A program made the translations under genes and the position numbers. Below the pieces are notes generated by a model, which was not told the DNA's origin, searched no databases, and saw nothing but the letters and a program-made list of their open reading frames with translations. From UBA5195 sp034432755 (lineage in GTDB: Bacteria > Chloroflexota > Anaerolineae > Anaerolineales > Villigracilaceae), in contig DAOUBQ010000039.1 of the NCBI GenBank assembly GCA_034432755.1, positions 17,022 through 81,021 on the forward strand: a DNA stretch of 64,000 bases, in the 5' to 3' direction. Below are positions 35,181-43,276 of the stretch, one piece after another; position 1 is the stretch's first letter, and each line of letters starts with the position of its first letter.

Positions 35181-36225
35181 GAGAAGACTGCCCGTCGCGT
35201 GAATCATCGAGCGCCCGCAGCCGATGGATGAAATAAACCGCCAGCGCAAACAACGCCAGCGCCGCCGCCTGGTGCGCCAGGGCCAGAGAAATGGGAACGT
35301 AAAACACAACCACCAGCACCCCAAGCGCAATTTGCACCAACACCAGCATCACCAGAGCCGCCAGGCCCAATAGAATATCACGCGGATACCCCGCCCGGCG
35401 CGCCGCAAAGAACAACCACACCACAGCCGCTAACACCCCAAACGCAAACCAACGGTGAATAAAGGCTACGGTTTGTGGCGACTCGATGAAGTCAATGGCC
35501 GACGTGAACAAACCAGGCGGAATCAATTGCCCAAACATCAGCGGCCAGGTCGAGGAAACGTGACCAGCCTTCAGCCCAGCAGTAAACCCGCCATAGGCAA
35601 TTTGCACAAGCAGAACAACCATGCTGCCCGCCGCCAGTTTCGAGAGCGGCGACCACTTGGCCCTCACACCCAATGGCGCAAAGCCAAAGCGGTGTCCTAA
35701 CCCCACCCACAGGCTCAAACCGAACAGGCTGAGCGCCAAAAACAGGTGCATCGTGAGGCGGATGTGGCTAACGGCGGGCCGGTCCACCAGCCCGCTGGCA
35801 ACCATGAACCAGCCCATGAAAGCCTGCCCGATGAACAACATCCCCATCACAAAGTAAATCCCAAACTCCCGACGTGGGATAAGGCCCTTAAACAGAAAGT
35901 AAAACACCGGAACGGCATAGAACAGCCCCGCAAAACGGGCAATCTGACGATGAAACCACTCAATGTAAAAAATTTCCTGGTAGGCTTCGAGCGTCATTCC
36001 CTTGTTGACCTGCTGGTATTCCGGCGTCTGGCGATAGAGCTCGAACTCCCTTACCCAAGCATCTTCGCCCATCGGCGGGAAGGCCCCATGAACCGGGTTC
36101 CACTCTGTAATCGAAAGCCCAGAGCGCGTTAACCGCGTAAACCCACCAAACACCAACAGAAAGGCAACCCACCCGGCAAAAATGAACAGCCAGAGCATAA
36201 CAGACCGATTTTGAGTTTGTGGCAT
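35173..36225 (-). CDS. ctaA: Heme A synthase (CtaA/COX15)
   Basis: The 350-residue product has eight predicted transmembrane helices and COX15-type landmarks LTRSGLSITEWNPVHGAFPP, FYIEWFHRQIARFAG, and heme-binding histidines in MHLFLALS, FIHRWFAFG and LAHQAAALAL. The conserved WNPV motif points to the longer alphaproteobacterial/mitochondrial branch. It converts heme O to heme A at the membrane. It is followed by a cytochrome c lipoprotein and preceded (3 bases) by surE. A heme O synthase gene is not nearby. Confidence 0.92.
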   Translation of the reverse strand: MPQTQNRSVMLWLFIFAGWVAFLLVFGGFTRLTRSGLSITEWNPVHGAFPPMGEDAWVREFELYRQTPEYQQVNKGMTLEAYQEIFYIEWFHRQIARFAGLFYAVPVFYFLFKGLIPRREFGIYFVMGMLFIGQAFMGWFMVASGLVDRPAVSHIRLTMHLFLALSLFGLSLWVGLGHRFGFAPLGVRAKWSPLSKLAAGSMVVLLVQIAYGGFTAGLKAGHVSSTWPLMFGQLIPPGLFTSAIDFIESPQTVAFIHRWFAFGVLAAVVWLFFAARRAGYPRDILLGLAALVMLVLVQIALGVLVVVFYVPISLALAHQAAALALFALAVYFIHRLRALDDSRDGQSSHA

Positions 36226-36228
36226 AAA

Positions 36229-37059
36229 CTAACCTGTAAAATGGAATGAGAAACCATCACGATGATAAAATTCAGTCAGCGCGGCTGAGTCAACTCGCGC
36301 AGTCATATCGAGGGTCAACGGCGTAACAGAAATGCGGCGCTTTTTAAGCAGGACGAAAATATCGGTATCTTGCGGCTCGTGTTCCCAATCTACCCCCATT
36401 TCGTAACCCACCGTGCCAGGAACATCCCACGAGGCGCGCCGCGGCGCGGTGGGGTAGTAGTAGCGCTGTTTCGAGAGTCGCGTCCACTCCCAAGGGGTAT
36501 CCATCCTTGCTTCGGCAGGCACATCCACCTTGAGCAGTTCCACCCCAAGGGGCAGGCCGCGCTCCAACAGCAGGCGTCCAAAAAGCTCAGCAAAATGCCC
36601 GGCGACAGAAAAATTAACCTCGGTGGAATACGAGAGGTGGTGAATCTTATCGGTTTCGAGCGAAATTGCCAACGCGGGAATGCCAACCGACGCCGCTTCC
36701 ATCGCCGCGCCCACCGTGCCTGAGATGGTGATTCCAGTGGCAAGGTTTTCTCCGTAATTAATGCCTGAAACGACCAGGTCGGGCTTGTCTGGCAAAATTT
36801 CGAGCAGGGCATGTTGCACGGCCTGGGCAGGTGTGCCACCAACCGCATGGACAATCCAATCCTGGCCGTTGACGTTAACCATTTCACGCTGGATAATTCC
36901 ATCGCTGCCGCCGGGCAGGCTGCGCCCCATGCCAGAGGATTGTGCGCGCGGAGCAGCAACCGTCACAAATCCGAGCCTGGAGAGAGCGGCGGCAGCAGCC
37001 CACAAACCAGGCGAGCGAATGCCGTCATCATTCGTAAGCAAAATTTGGGGTTTGGGCAT
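36229..37059 (-). CDS. surE: 5'/3'-nucleotidase SurE
   Basis: The 276-residue product has the metal site LTNDDGIRSPG at the N-terminus, APRAQSSGMG, and VSGINYGENLATGITISGTVGAAMEA. SurE is a metal-dependent nucleoside monophosphate and polyphosphate phosphatase. It heads a likely three-gene operon with ctaA and the cytochrome gene. The last residues (DGFSFHFTG) end 3 bases before ctaA begins. Confidence 0.95.
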   Translation of the reverse strand: MPKPQILLTNDDGIRSPGLWAAAAALSRLGFVTVAAPRAQSSGMGRSLPGGSDGIIQREMVNVNGQDWIVHAVGGTPAQAVQHALLEILPDKPDLVVSGINYGENLATGITISGTVGAAMEAASVGIPALAISLETDKIHHLSYSTEVNFSVAGHFAELFGRLLLERGLPLGVELLKVDVPAEARMDTPWEWTRLSKQRYYYPTAPRRASWDVPGTVGYEMGVDWEHEPQDTDIFVLLKKRRISVTPLTLDMTARVDSAALTEFYHRDGFSFHFTG

Positions 37060-37156
37060 AGCCTAATTGTAATGCGGATTCCTGTCACTTGCGGGTGATG
37101 AAACGATGATTCAGGGCTTAACGCAAAAGAGTGAGACTATGTCTCACTCTTTCAGG

Positions 37157-37230
37157 CGCCCTCGGCGCGACTCGAACACGCGACCTATTGCTCCGCAAGC
37201 AAGCGCTCTAATCCACTGAGCTACGAGGGC
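37157..37230 (-). tRNA. tRNA-Arg (GCG)
   Basis: The gene is 74 bases long, with acceptor GCCCTCG/CGAGGGC perfectly paired, D-arm GCTC/GAGC and a GTTCGAGT T-loop. The anticodon loop is TTGCGGA, giving anticodon GCG for CGC (and CGT). Most bacteria read these with an ACG tRNA edited to inosine, so this is unusual. One C:U mismatch closes the anticodon stem. The CCA end is not encoded. A near-consensus promoter lies upstream. Confidence 0.85.
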
Positions 37231-37243
37231 ATAAGCGTGCGAT

Positions 37244-37272
37244 ATTTTACTCCACACAAGGGGGAAGGTCAA
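37244..37272 (-). promoter_or_regulatory. tRNA-Arg promoter
   Basis: On the minus strand TTGACC and TAAAAT are spaced 17 bases apart, ending 14 bases before the tRNA. Confidence 0.7.
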
Positions 37273-37305
37273 GGCCTGGATTCTTTTTGAACACGGCTGA
37301 ATTCA

Positions 37306-37334
37306 TTGCATTAAACTGCTACAAATGGCATAAT
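37306..37334 (+). promoter_or_regulatory. pyrB-pyrF promoter
   Basis: TTGCAT and CATAAT are separated by exactly 17 bases. The predicted start leaves a leader of about 100 bases containing the hairpin at 37386-37416. Confidence 0.6.
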
Positions 37335-37385
37335 CAACCCATGATTTTCCCAAAATGCTCATTACCCGTCAGATAAATTTTTTCG

Positions 37386-37416
37386 GGCTTCCGAAGTTTA
37401 GACGACTTCGGAAGCC
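37386..37416 (+). promoter_or_regulatory. Candidate attenuator hairpin in the pyrB leader
   Basis: A 12-bp perfect stem (37386-37397 and 37405-37416) with a 7-base loop is followed by TTTCT, 26 bases before the pyrB start. It lies inside the predicted transcript, so it is placed to act as a leader terminator or a translation-control element. No PyrR-binding anti-terminator was identified by eye. Confidence 0.5.
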
Positions 37417-37442
37417 TTTCTACAAAAGCAAAGGAGAGAAAC

Positions 37443-38426
37443 ATGCCTACTACCCCGCAATCCCCCTACTTGCCGTTTGGCGAAAATAAACATGCAGCCT
37501 GGTATGGCAAAGATATCTTGTCAGTCAAACAATTCACCCGCGCCGATTTGGAATACATCTTTGGCGTAGCTCACGAAATGCGCGGCATGGTCGAGCGCGT
37601 TGGCACGTTTGACCTGCTGAAAGGCAAAATCCTCGCCAACCTGTTCTACGAACCATCCACCCGCACCTCGTCCTCGTTCACGGCAGCCATGGAGCGCCTA
37701 GGCGGCTCGGTGATACCCATCAACGAGGTCAAATACTCATCGGTTTCCAAAGGCGAAAGCCTGGCAGATACCGTTCGCACCCTCGAATGCTATGCCGATG
37801 TCATCGTGCTGCGCCACCCCGAAACCGGTTCCGCGGCCATCGCTGCCAAAGCCGCCAAAAAGCCGGTCATCAATGCCGGAGATGGCGTGGGCGAGCACCC
37901 GACCCAGGCCTTGCTTGATGCCTTCACCATTTTTGAAGAACTTGGCGAAGGTCAGATAGACGGCATGACCGTTACCATGCTCGGCGACCTGAAATATGGA
38001 CGCACCGTTCACTCCCTGGCCAGACTGCTTTCACTTTACAACATCAAACTCAACTATATCTCTCCCGACATCCTGCGTATGCCCAAAGAAGTGATGAACG
38101 AAGTGGCTGAAAAAGGAATCCCCCAGGCTGAATACGCTACCATCGAAAAAGTCCTGCCCGAAACCGACGTATTGTACGTCACCCGCGTCCAAAAAGAACG
38201 CTTTGAGGACCCTGCCGATTATGAAAAGGTCAAAGGAGCGTATGTCGTCGACCCCGAAATCATGAAAGCCGCCAAACAAGAAATGATTGTCATGCACCCC
38301 CTGCCGCGCGTCGGCGAAATCAGCCCCGACTTCGACGACGACCCTCGCGCCGCCTACTTTCGCCAGATGGAATACGGATTGTATGTAAGAATGGCCTTGC
38401 TGGCGATGGTGTTGGGGAAGGCGTAA
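37443..38426 (+). CDS. pyrB: Aspartate carbamoyltransferase catalytic subunit
   Basis: The 327-residue product has the carbamoyl-phosphate site FYEPSTRTSSSFTAAM, the aspartate-side VINAGDGVGEHPTQALLDAFTI, and MHPLPRVGEI. It makes carbamoyl aspartate, the committed step of pyrimidine synthesis. AAGGAGAG precedes the ATG. No pyrI regulatory subunit follows; the next gene is pyrF, overlapping by one base (TAATG). Control is more likely through the leader hairpin. Confidence 0.96.
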   Translation: MPTTPQSPYLPFGENKHAAWYGKDILSVKQFTRADLEYIFGVAHEMRGMVERVGTFDLLKGKILANLFYEPSTRTSSSFTAAMERLGGSVIPINEVKYSSVSKGESLADTVRTLECYADVIVLRHPETGSAAIAAKAAKKPVINAGDGVGEHPTQALLDAFTIFEELGEGQIDGMTVTMLGDLKYGRTVHSLARLLSLYNIKLNYISPDILRMPKEVMNEVAEKGIPQAEYATIEKVLPETDVLYVTRVQKERFEDPADYEKVKGAYVVDPEIMKAAKQEMIVMHPLPRVGEISPDFDDDPRAAYFRQMEYGLYVRMALLAMVLGKA

Positions 38427-39283
38427 TGGAATCCTTCTTCACTATCCTCGAAAAACGAGTCGAGGAGTGTTCTTCGCTCTTGTGCGTGGGGCTAGACCCG
38501 CACGTTTCTGACCTTTCTCATCCTACCGCCGAATCTGCTCTCCACTTTTGCCTGAATCTCGTTAAACAAACCGCCCCCTACGCCGCAGCGTTCAAACCAA
38601 ACGCTGCCTTCTTTGAACAGTTTGGCGCCGAAGGCTGGGCAGTGATCAAAACCGTCATCGAGGCCATCCAAGAGCAGTCTAACCGGCTGGGCTCGGTGAT
38701 TCCTGTCATTCTCGATGCCAAACGCGGCGACATTGCATCCACCGCCAAAGCCTACGCCAAGTCAGCCTTTGAAACCCTCGGCGCACACAGCATTACCCTT
38801 AGCCCCTATCTTGGCAAAGACTCGATAGACCCCTTCATCCAAAACCCTGAAAAAGGCGTATTCCTGTTGTGCAAAACATCCAACCCTGGCGCAGGAGATT
38901 TGCAAGACTTGAACATAAGCGGTGTATCCGGGGCGCTGAACGATTCTTCGCAACCGCTGCCCCTCTATGAGCATGTCGCCCGCCTGGCCCAAACCTGGAA
39001 TACGCTTAATAACATTGGGCTGGTCGTCGGGACGACTCAACCCCAAGCCCTGTTGCGAGTCCGCGCCGCTGTACCAGAGATGTGGTTCCTCGCACCCGGC
39101 ATTGGCGCCCAGGGTGGCGATTTAGAGACTGCCCTCAAGGCCGGGCTGCGCAAAGATGGTAAAGGCCTGCTTCTGCCCATCTCGCGCGGCATCTCGCAGG
39201 CCGCTAATTTCGCCCATGCAGCCGCAGCGTTTCGCGATTCGATACTCAAAATTCGCTTACAAATGCAAAAAAATTCATTCTGA
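38426..39283 (+). CDS. pyrF: Orotidine 5'-phosphate decarboxylase (type 2)
   Basis: The 285-residue product has the catalytic DAKRGDIASTAKAYA, an N-terminal LCVGLDPH and late GIGAQGGDLETAL. The KRGD spacing and length match the type 2 OMP decarboxylases, which remove CO2 from OMP to give UMP. Its ATG overlaps the pyrB stop by one base. Together the genes encode two pyrimidine steps; pyrC, pyrD and pyrE are not here. Confidence 0.95.
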   Translation: MESFFTILEKRVEECSSLLCVGLDPHVSDLSHPTAESALHFCLNLVKQTAPYAAAFKPNAAFFEQFGAEGWAVIKTVIEAIQEQSNRLGSVIPVILDAKRGDIASTAKAYAKSAFETLGAHSITLSPYLGKDSIDPFIQNPEKGVFLLCKTSNPGAGDLQDLNISGVSGALNDSSQPLPLYEHVARLAQTWNTLNNIGLVVGTTQPQALLRVRAAVPEMWFLAPGIGAQGGDLETALKAGLRKDGKGLLLPISRGISQAANFAHAAAAFRDSILKIRLQMQKNSF

Positions 39284-39284
39284 A

Positions 39285-39449
39285 ATGACCTTCTGGCTCA
39301 CCCTGGCCTGCAGCCTGACCCTGCTTGGCTCAGTTGCCAATCTAATTGTGGCCGAAAGCGCCGCCAAGCGAGACATCAGGCTCACTTTTTCGGAATACAC
39401 CAAATTGGGGCTGGTGATTAGCATGGCCTGGATTCAATTTTTTGTTTAG
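39285..39449 (+). pseudogene. C-terminal remnant of an ArsB/NhaD-type permease
   Basis: A 54-codon frame begins 2 bases after pyrF with ATG and reads FWLTLACSLTLLGSVANLIV, AESAAKRDIRLTFSEYTKLG. The family's last two helices normally read LTLAGNLTLIGSVANLIV..E...G..LSFWEYL. Here about six residues are missing before LTLLGSVAN, and the other 10 helices are absent. It cannot make a transporter. The remnant may still be translated from the pyrBF message. Confidence 0.6.
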
Positions 39450-39455
39450 AAATGA

Positions 39456-42400
39456 CTATTGTGGTATCTCGCGTTGCATTTTTTCCAGCAGGCGCGGCAG
39501 GTTGAGTTGTTGCAAGATAGCATGTGCCTGGTGCCGCATCGAATCGACCATTTCGGCCTGGCCCCGTTTTTGTTCGTATTTCGCCCAATTCCATAAAACA
39601 ATGGCTTGCTCACGCAAAGCCCCGCTCTCTTTTTCAATCTTAAATGCCCTCTCAAAGCATTGGCGCGCATCCAGTCGTTCTTTTCCAAACGGAATGGGCG
39701 CTGCCAGGTATTCAGCCACCAGTCCGAGCGTATGCCAGGCTTTCCCGCGAAAGGAACTTTCTTGCTGTTCCACCCTGTGTAAGGCGCGCAAAGCGATTTC
39801 TAATGCTTGTTCTAACCTGCCTTTGCCCAAATAGGCTTCTGCCAGAAAGCACAACGTCTCTACTTCGGTGAAGACCTTTTCCTGACTGGTATGTATGGCT
39901 GTTTCAAGAGCGTGAATGGCTGCGTCAAATTCGCCCATTGCCACATAAGTTCCACCCATATTGCTCAAAGAAACCACGATTTGCCCCAAGTCGCGCACCT
40001 GACGAGCCAGTATGAGCGACTCTTCATAAAAAGAAATCGCTCGTTCATTTTCACCCATCAGACGATAAATTTCGCCGATATTGTTGAGCATGGCCGCTTC
40101 ATATACCTTGTTGCCGATGCGCCTCCAGTGCTGTAAAGATTGAATCTTATATTCCAGAGCGCGCTCATAGTGGCCCTCGATGACATATATCATGCCAAGG
40201 ATGTTGTACAGCCGAGCAGTTTGCGCTGAAGAGTTTGTTTCTAGCGCTACATCCAGTCCCCGTTGCGCGCTGATTTTGGCCGCCGGATATTTGCCCTGGT
40301 AGTAAAGAGCGCGCGATTTTTCGAGTAGAATTTGCGCCATTTCTGCCGGGTTGGCTGGTTCTAATAAGTCGTAGCGTTTTTCGGCCTGTGCAACAGATTC
40401 AAGCACGGCATCATAATCACCTTGAATTTCATTGACCTGAGCCAGCCCATGCAATGCGCGCATTTGCGCAGGCAGGTCTTGCATTTGAATGGCCGATTGC
40501 AGCATGGCCTGATAACCTTGCAGGGCTTCTTGCCAGCGGGTCAATTGATAATTGACATAAGCCAGTTGTTCGTGCGCTTGGGTGCGCCGCTGGTCGCCAG
40601 AATTTACCTGCATGAGTGCCAGGGCGCGTTGTAGATACTCAACAGCCGATTCAAAAATGAACGTGTCTGTTGCCGTTTGTCCGGCACGCAAGTACCAGTC
40701 AATGGCCTGGTCTGTTTCTCCGGCCAGGTCGAAATGTTCAGCCAGTACGCCAGCGTAGGCCTGTATGCGTTCGCCGCTTTTGTTTAACAGCCACTGTGCG
40801 GCATGACGATGGTGGATGCGGCGTTGTGCTTTGAGCGATTGCTCGTATACCACGTCTCGCAGCAAAGCATGGCGGAACATATATTCTTCTGCCCCAGCAA
40901 ATGCAGACTGATTCCGTTTATATATCAATTCTTTTTGCGCCAGGCTACGTAGATGGGTCTTAATGTTGCCCAGCGCTGGCTCCTGTTCTTCAATATACCG
41001 CAGCGCATCATCCCAAAAAACTCGTCCAATGGCCGAAGCGCGTTGCAACAGCAGGCGCTCCTCGTGCGATAATCGGTCGAGCCGCGCCTGCAATACGCCC
41101 ACCAGGCTCGGCGGTACGCGTACTGCTTCCACTCTTTCGGTATCTATCAACCATTCCGACTCGTTTTTGATAATGCTCCCGTTTTCGATGAACATCTTAA
41201 TCAGTTCCTCAATGTAAAACGGGTTGCCATCGGCATGTTGCACCAACATTTCCTCAAACGAGAGGGGCAGGTTTGAAACCTTACGCAAAATTTCCTGTGT
41301 CAGGCGATGACTATCTTCTTCGTCAAGAGGCTTCAGATGCAAAATTTTTACGCCTGGCAGTTGCTGTTCCCATTCTTGCAAAGCCCGCTCGAAGAAAGAG
41401 GGCCGTGCGGTGGCTATCATAACGCATTGCAGGTGCGCACCTTGCTCACGAAAGTACTTTAACAAGTTGAGCGAGCTTTCGTCGGCCCAATGCAAATCCT
41501 CCAGCAAAAACAGCAAAGGGGCGCTTTCGGTCAACTTCCTGAAAAATTCGACCACAGCATCGAAGGCGCGCGAACGAAATGCGCGCGGGTCATTTCGCAA
41601 TGACTGAAGATAGGGGCTTTCGCTGAAATCGAAACCCAGCAGTTGCCCAATGAAATGCGCAATCTCCCGTCCTTTTTCACCCAACAAGTTGACAATGCCA
41701 TGCTCCAGCTTTTCGCGCGCGGTTTGGTCACTGTCAGTTTCTTGAATTTGAAAGTAATAAAAGAATAAATCGTGGACCAGTGACAAGGCTTGCTCCTGTC
41801 GTTGCTGGTCTGCGCGAGCTTTGAACAACCAGAGATTGAGCGAAGATTTCTCCAACCAGCGTTCCACTTCATGCAGAAGACGGCTTTTGCCAATTCCCAC
41901 ATCTCCGATAACGGTAAAAACGCTCAGGCCTGTCTTGCGCGTGGTGTCTTCAATGGCTGTTGTTAAAATCTGAAAGGGTTGGCTGCGCCCAATCATACGG
42001 GTTTCAATACCTTCTACGCCGCGCGTGCCAGGCCGAAACGCGCGCGGGCGCGCCCCATGCACAATATACGTCTGAAGGGGTTCGCTCTTTCCTTTCACTT
42101 CCAACCCTGGCATAGATTCTACATTGAACAAACCACGCACATGCCGATAAGTATCTGCGCTGATGAGAATTTTTCCCACGGGCGCGGCTTTTTCGAGCCG
42201 GGCTGCCACATTTACCGTATCACCCATGGCCGTATATTCGCCTTGTGTTCCCAAAGAACCGAGCAAGACGCTGCCAGAGTTGATGCCAACCCGCATACGA
42301 AACTTTGCGCTCAATCCCGGCTCGGACTTCAGATAGTTCATCATCTCCAAAGCAGCCCGGATGGCACGTTCGGGATCATTTTCGTGTGATTGTTCACGCC

Positions 42401-42728
42401 CCCAAATTGCCATGATGCCATCCCCCAGGTGCTTATCGATTGAGCCGCCTTGCGCCAGAATGATAGAATCTAACTCTTGCCATATTTTGTTTATCAGGTC
42501 GCCGATATCTTCCGGGTCAAGTGTTTCGGCCAGGGCGGTAAATCCTGAAACATCGGCAAACAAAATGGTAACGAACTTGCGTTGCTGCTCCGGTTGTTGC
42601 GACTGAAGCAGCAACAATTTCTCGCGCATAGGGGCCAGGGCAGTATCCACCACGCTATCTCCCAGCACGGCACGTTGTGCTTCCAGGGCAGAAATGCTTT
42701 GTTGGAGCAGCTCAATTTCGTTTGCCAT
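39456..42728 (-). CDS. Class III adenylyl cyclase fused to an AAA-type ATPase and TPR repeats
   Basis: The 1090-residue product has three parts. A class III cyclase domain (about 48-225) shows metal Asp59 (FADVSGF), Asp103 (HLGDG) and the transition-state pair N173/R177 of DTVNVAARL. Lys99 and Asp170 are consistent with ATP rather than GTP. An ATPase domain (Walker A GDVGIGKSR at 275-283; LLFLLEDLHWADESSL) follows to about residue 560. Tandem TPRs run to the end. Such cyclase-AAA-TPR proteins are cytoplasmic, and the cyclase is thought to be gated by the C-terminal part. The ligand and output are unknown. It faces the pyrBF operon, ending 6 bases after the permease remnant. Confidence 0.92.
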   Translation of the reverse strand: MANEIELLQQSISALEAQRAVLGDSVVDTALAPMREKLLLLQSQQPEQQRKFVTILFADVSGFTALAETLDPEDIGDLINKIWQELDSIILAQGGSIDKHLGDGIMAIWGREQSHENDPERAIRAALEMMNYLKSEPGLSAKFRMRVGINSGSVLLGSLGTQGEYTAMGDTVNVAARLEKAAPVGKILISADTYRHVRGLFNVESMPGLEVKGKSEPLQTYIVHGARPRAFRPGTRGVEGIETRMIGRSQPFQILTTAIEDTTRKTGLSVFTVIGDVGIGKSRLLHEVERWLEKSSLNLWLFKARADQQRQEQALSLVHDLFFYYFQIQETDSDQTAREKLEHGIVNLLGEKGREIAHFIGQLLGFDFSESPYLQSLRNDPRAFRSRAFDAVVEFFRKLTESAPLLFLLEDLHWADESSLNLLKYFREQGAHLQCVMIATARPSFFERALQEWEQQLPGVKILHLKPLDEEDSHRLTQEILRKVSNLPLSFEEMLVQHADGNPFYIEELIKMFIENGSIIKNESEWLIDTERVEAVRVPPSLVGVLQARLDRLSHEERLLLQRASAIGRVFWDDALRYIEEQEPALGNIKTHLRSLAQKELIYKRNQSAFAGAEEYMFRHALLRDVVYEQSLKAQRRIHHRHAAQWLLNKSGERIQAYAGVLAEHFDLAGETDQAIDWYLRAGQTATDTFIFESAVEYLQRALALMQVNSGDQRRTQAHEQLAYVNYQLTRWQEALQGYQAMLQSAIQMQDLPAQMRALHGLAQVNEIQGDYDAVLESVAQAEKRYDLLEPANPAEMAQILLEKSRALYYQGKYPAAKISAQRGLDVALETNSSAQTARLYNILGMIYVIEGHYERALEYKIQSLQHWRRIGNKVYEAAMLNNIGEIYRLMGENERAISFYEESLILARQVRDLGQIVVSLSNMGGTYVAMGEFDAAIHALETAIHTSQEKVFTEVETLCFLAEAYLGKGRLEQALEIALRALHRVEQQESSFRGKAWHTLGLVAEYLAAPIPFGKERLDARQCFERAFKIEKESGALREQAIVLWNWAKYEQKRGQAEMVDSMRHQAHAILQQLNLPRLLEKMQREIPQ

Positions 42729-42790
42729 ATACTTAATCGTACATTCAAATTATCTCAACGGTATGGCAGCAATTCTAAATTTGAAATCAT

Positions 42791-42830
42791 ATCGCAGGCT
42801 TTAGCCTGTCATTCACCGCCTTAAGGCGGC
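42791..42830. repeat. Composite dispersed repeat, copy 2
   Basis: The same pair of palindromes as at 30211-30252, here CAGGCTTTAGCCTG and CCGCCTTAAGGCGG, with a few transitions. Both copies lie next to the start or end of genes of unrelated function. Confidence 0.8.
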
Positions 42831-42847
42831 GATACAAGAGAGTCATA

Positions 42848-43180
42848 TTATTTTTCTCGCTGCTGCAACGCACGCGCTGTCGAACGAGTATTATGCTCAA
42901 TATCGAGCAAAATCAAAAGCGCTTGCGAGAGGATATATAGCACCGCCAGAATCATTAACCCCTGAAACGGGCGCCCCAGGCCGAACAGCATGTAAAACCA
43001 ATCAATGGGGTAGCCATTGGCGATGTTGTTGTAAAGAAACAAACCAGTATCATAAAGGTATTGTGCAATATAAATCGCAAAAATTATCCAGCCCAAAATG
43101 CGAGTCCAGCGTTCCAGGCGCAAGACACCGTCGCGGTCGAAGTATGTACCAAGGAATGGCGTTGGGTTGGGAGTAGTCAT
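42848..43180 (-). CDS. Small membrane protein of unknown function
   Basis: The 110-residue product begins with a short soluble segment (TTPNPTPFLGTYFDRDGVLRLERW). Three hydrophobic helices follow (about 27-45, 60-76, 78-92), ending with a basic tail NTRSTARALQQREK. GGAGGA lies just before two consecutive ATGs; the second is taken. It is divergent from glnS across a 97-base spacer. I recognise no family. Confidence 0.72.
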   Translation of the reverse strand: MTTPNPTPFLGTYFDRDGVLRLERWTRILGWIIFAIYIAQYLYDTGLFLYNNIANGYPIDWFYMLFGLGRPFQGLMILAVLYILSQALLILLDIEHNTRSTARALQQREK

Positions 43181-43276
43181 CATTCCTCCATGCGGTTTGT
43201 TATAATCGGATATGATTTCTAAACAAATTATACTCTTGCAGCCCGCCCGTAGCGACGGAAAAAAAAGGATAGCCTG

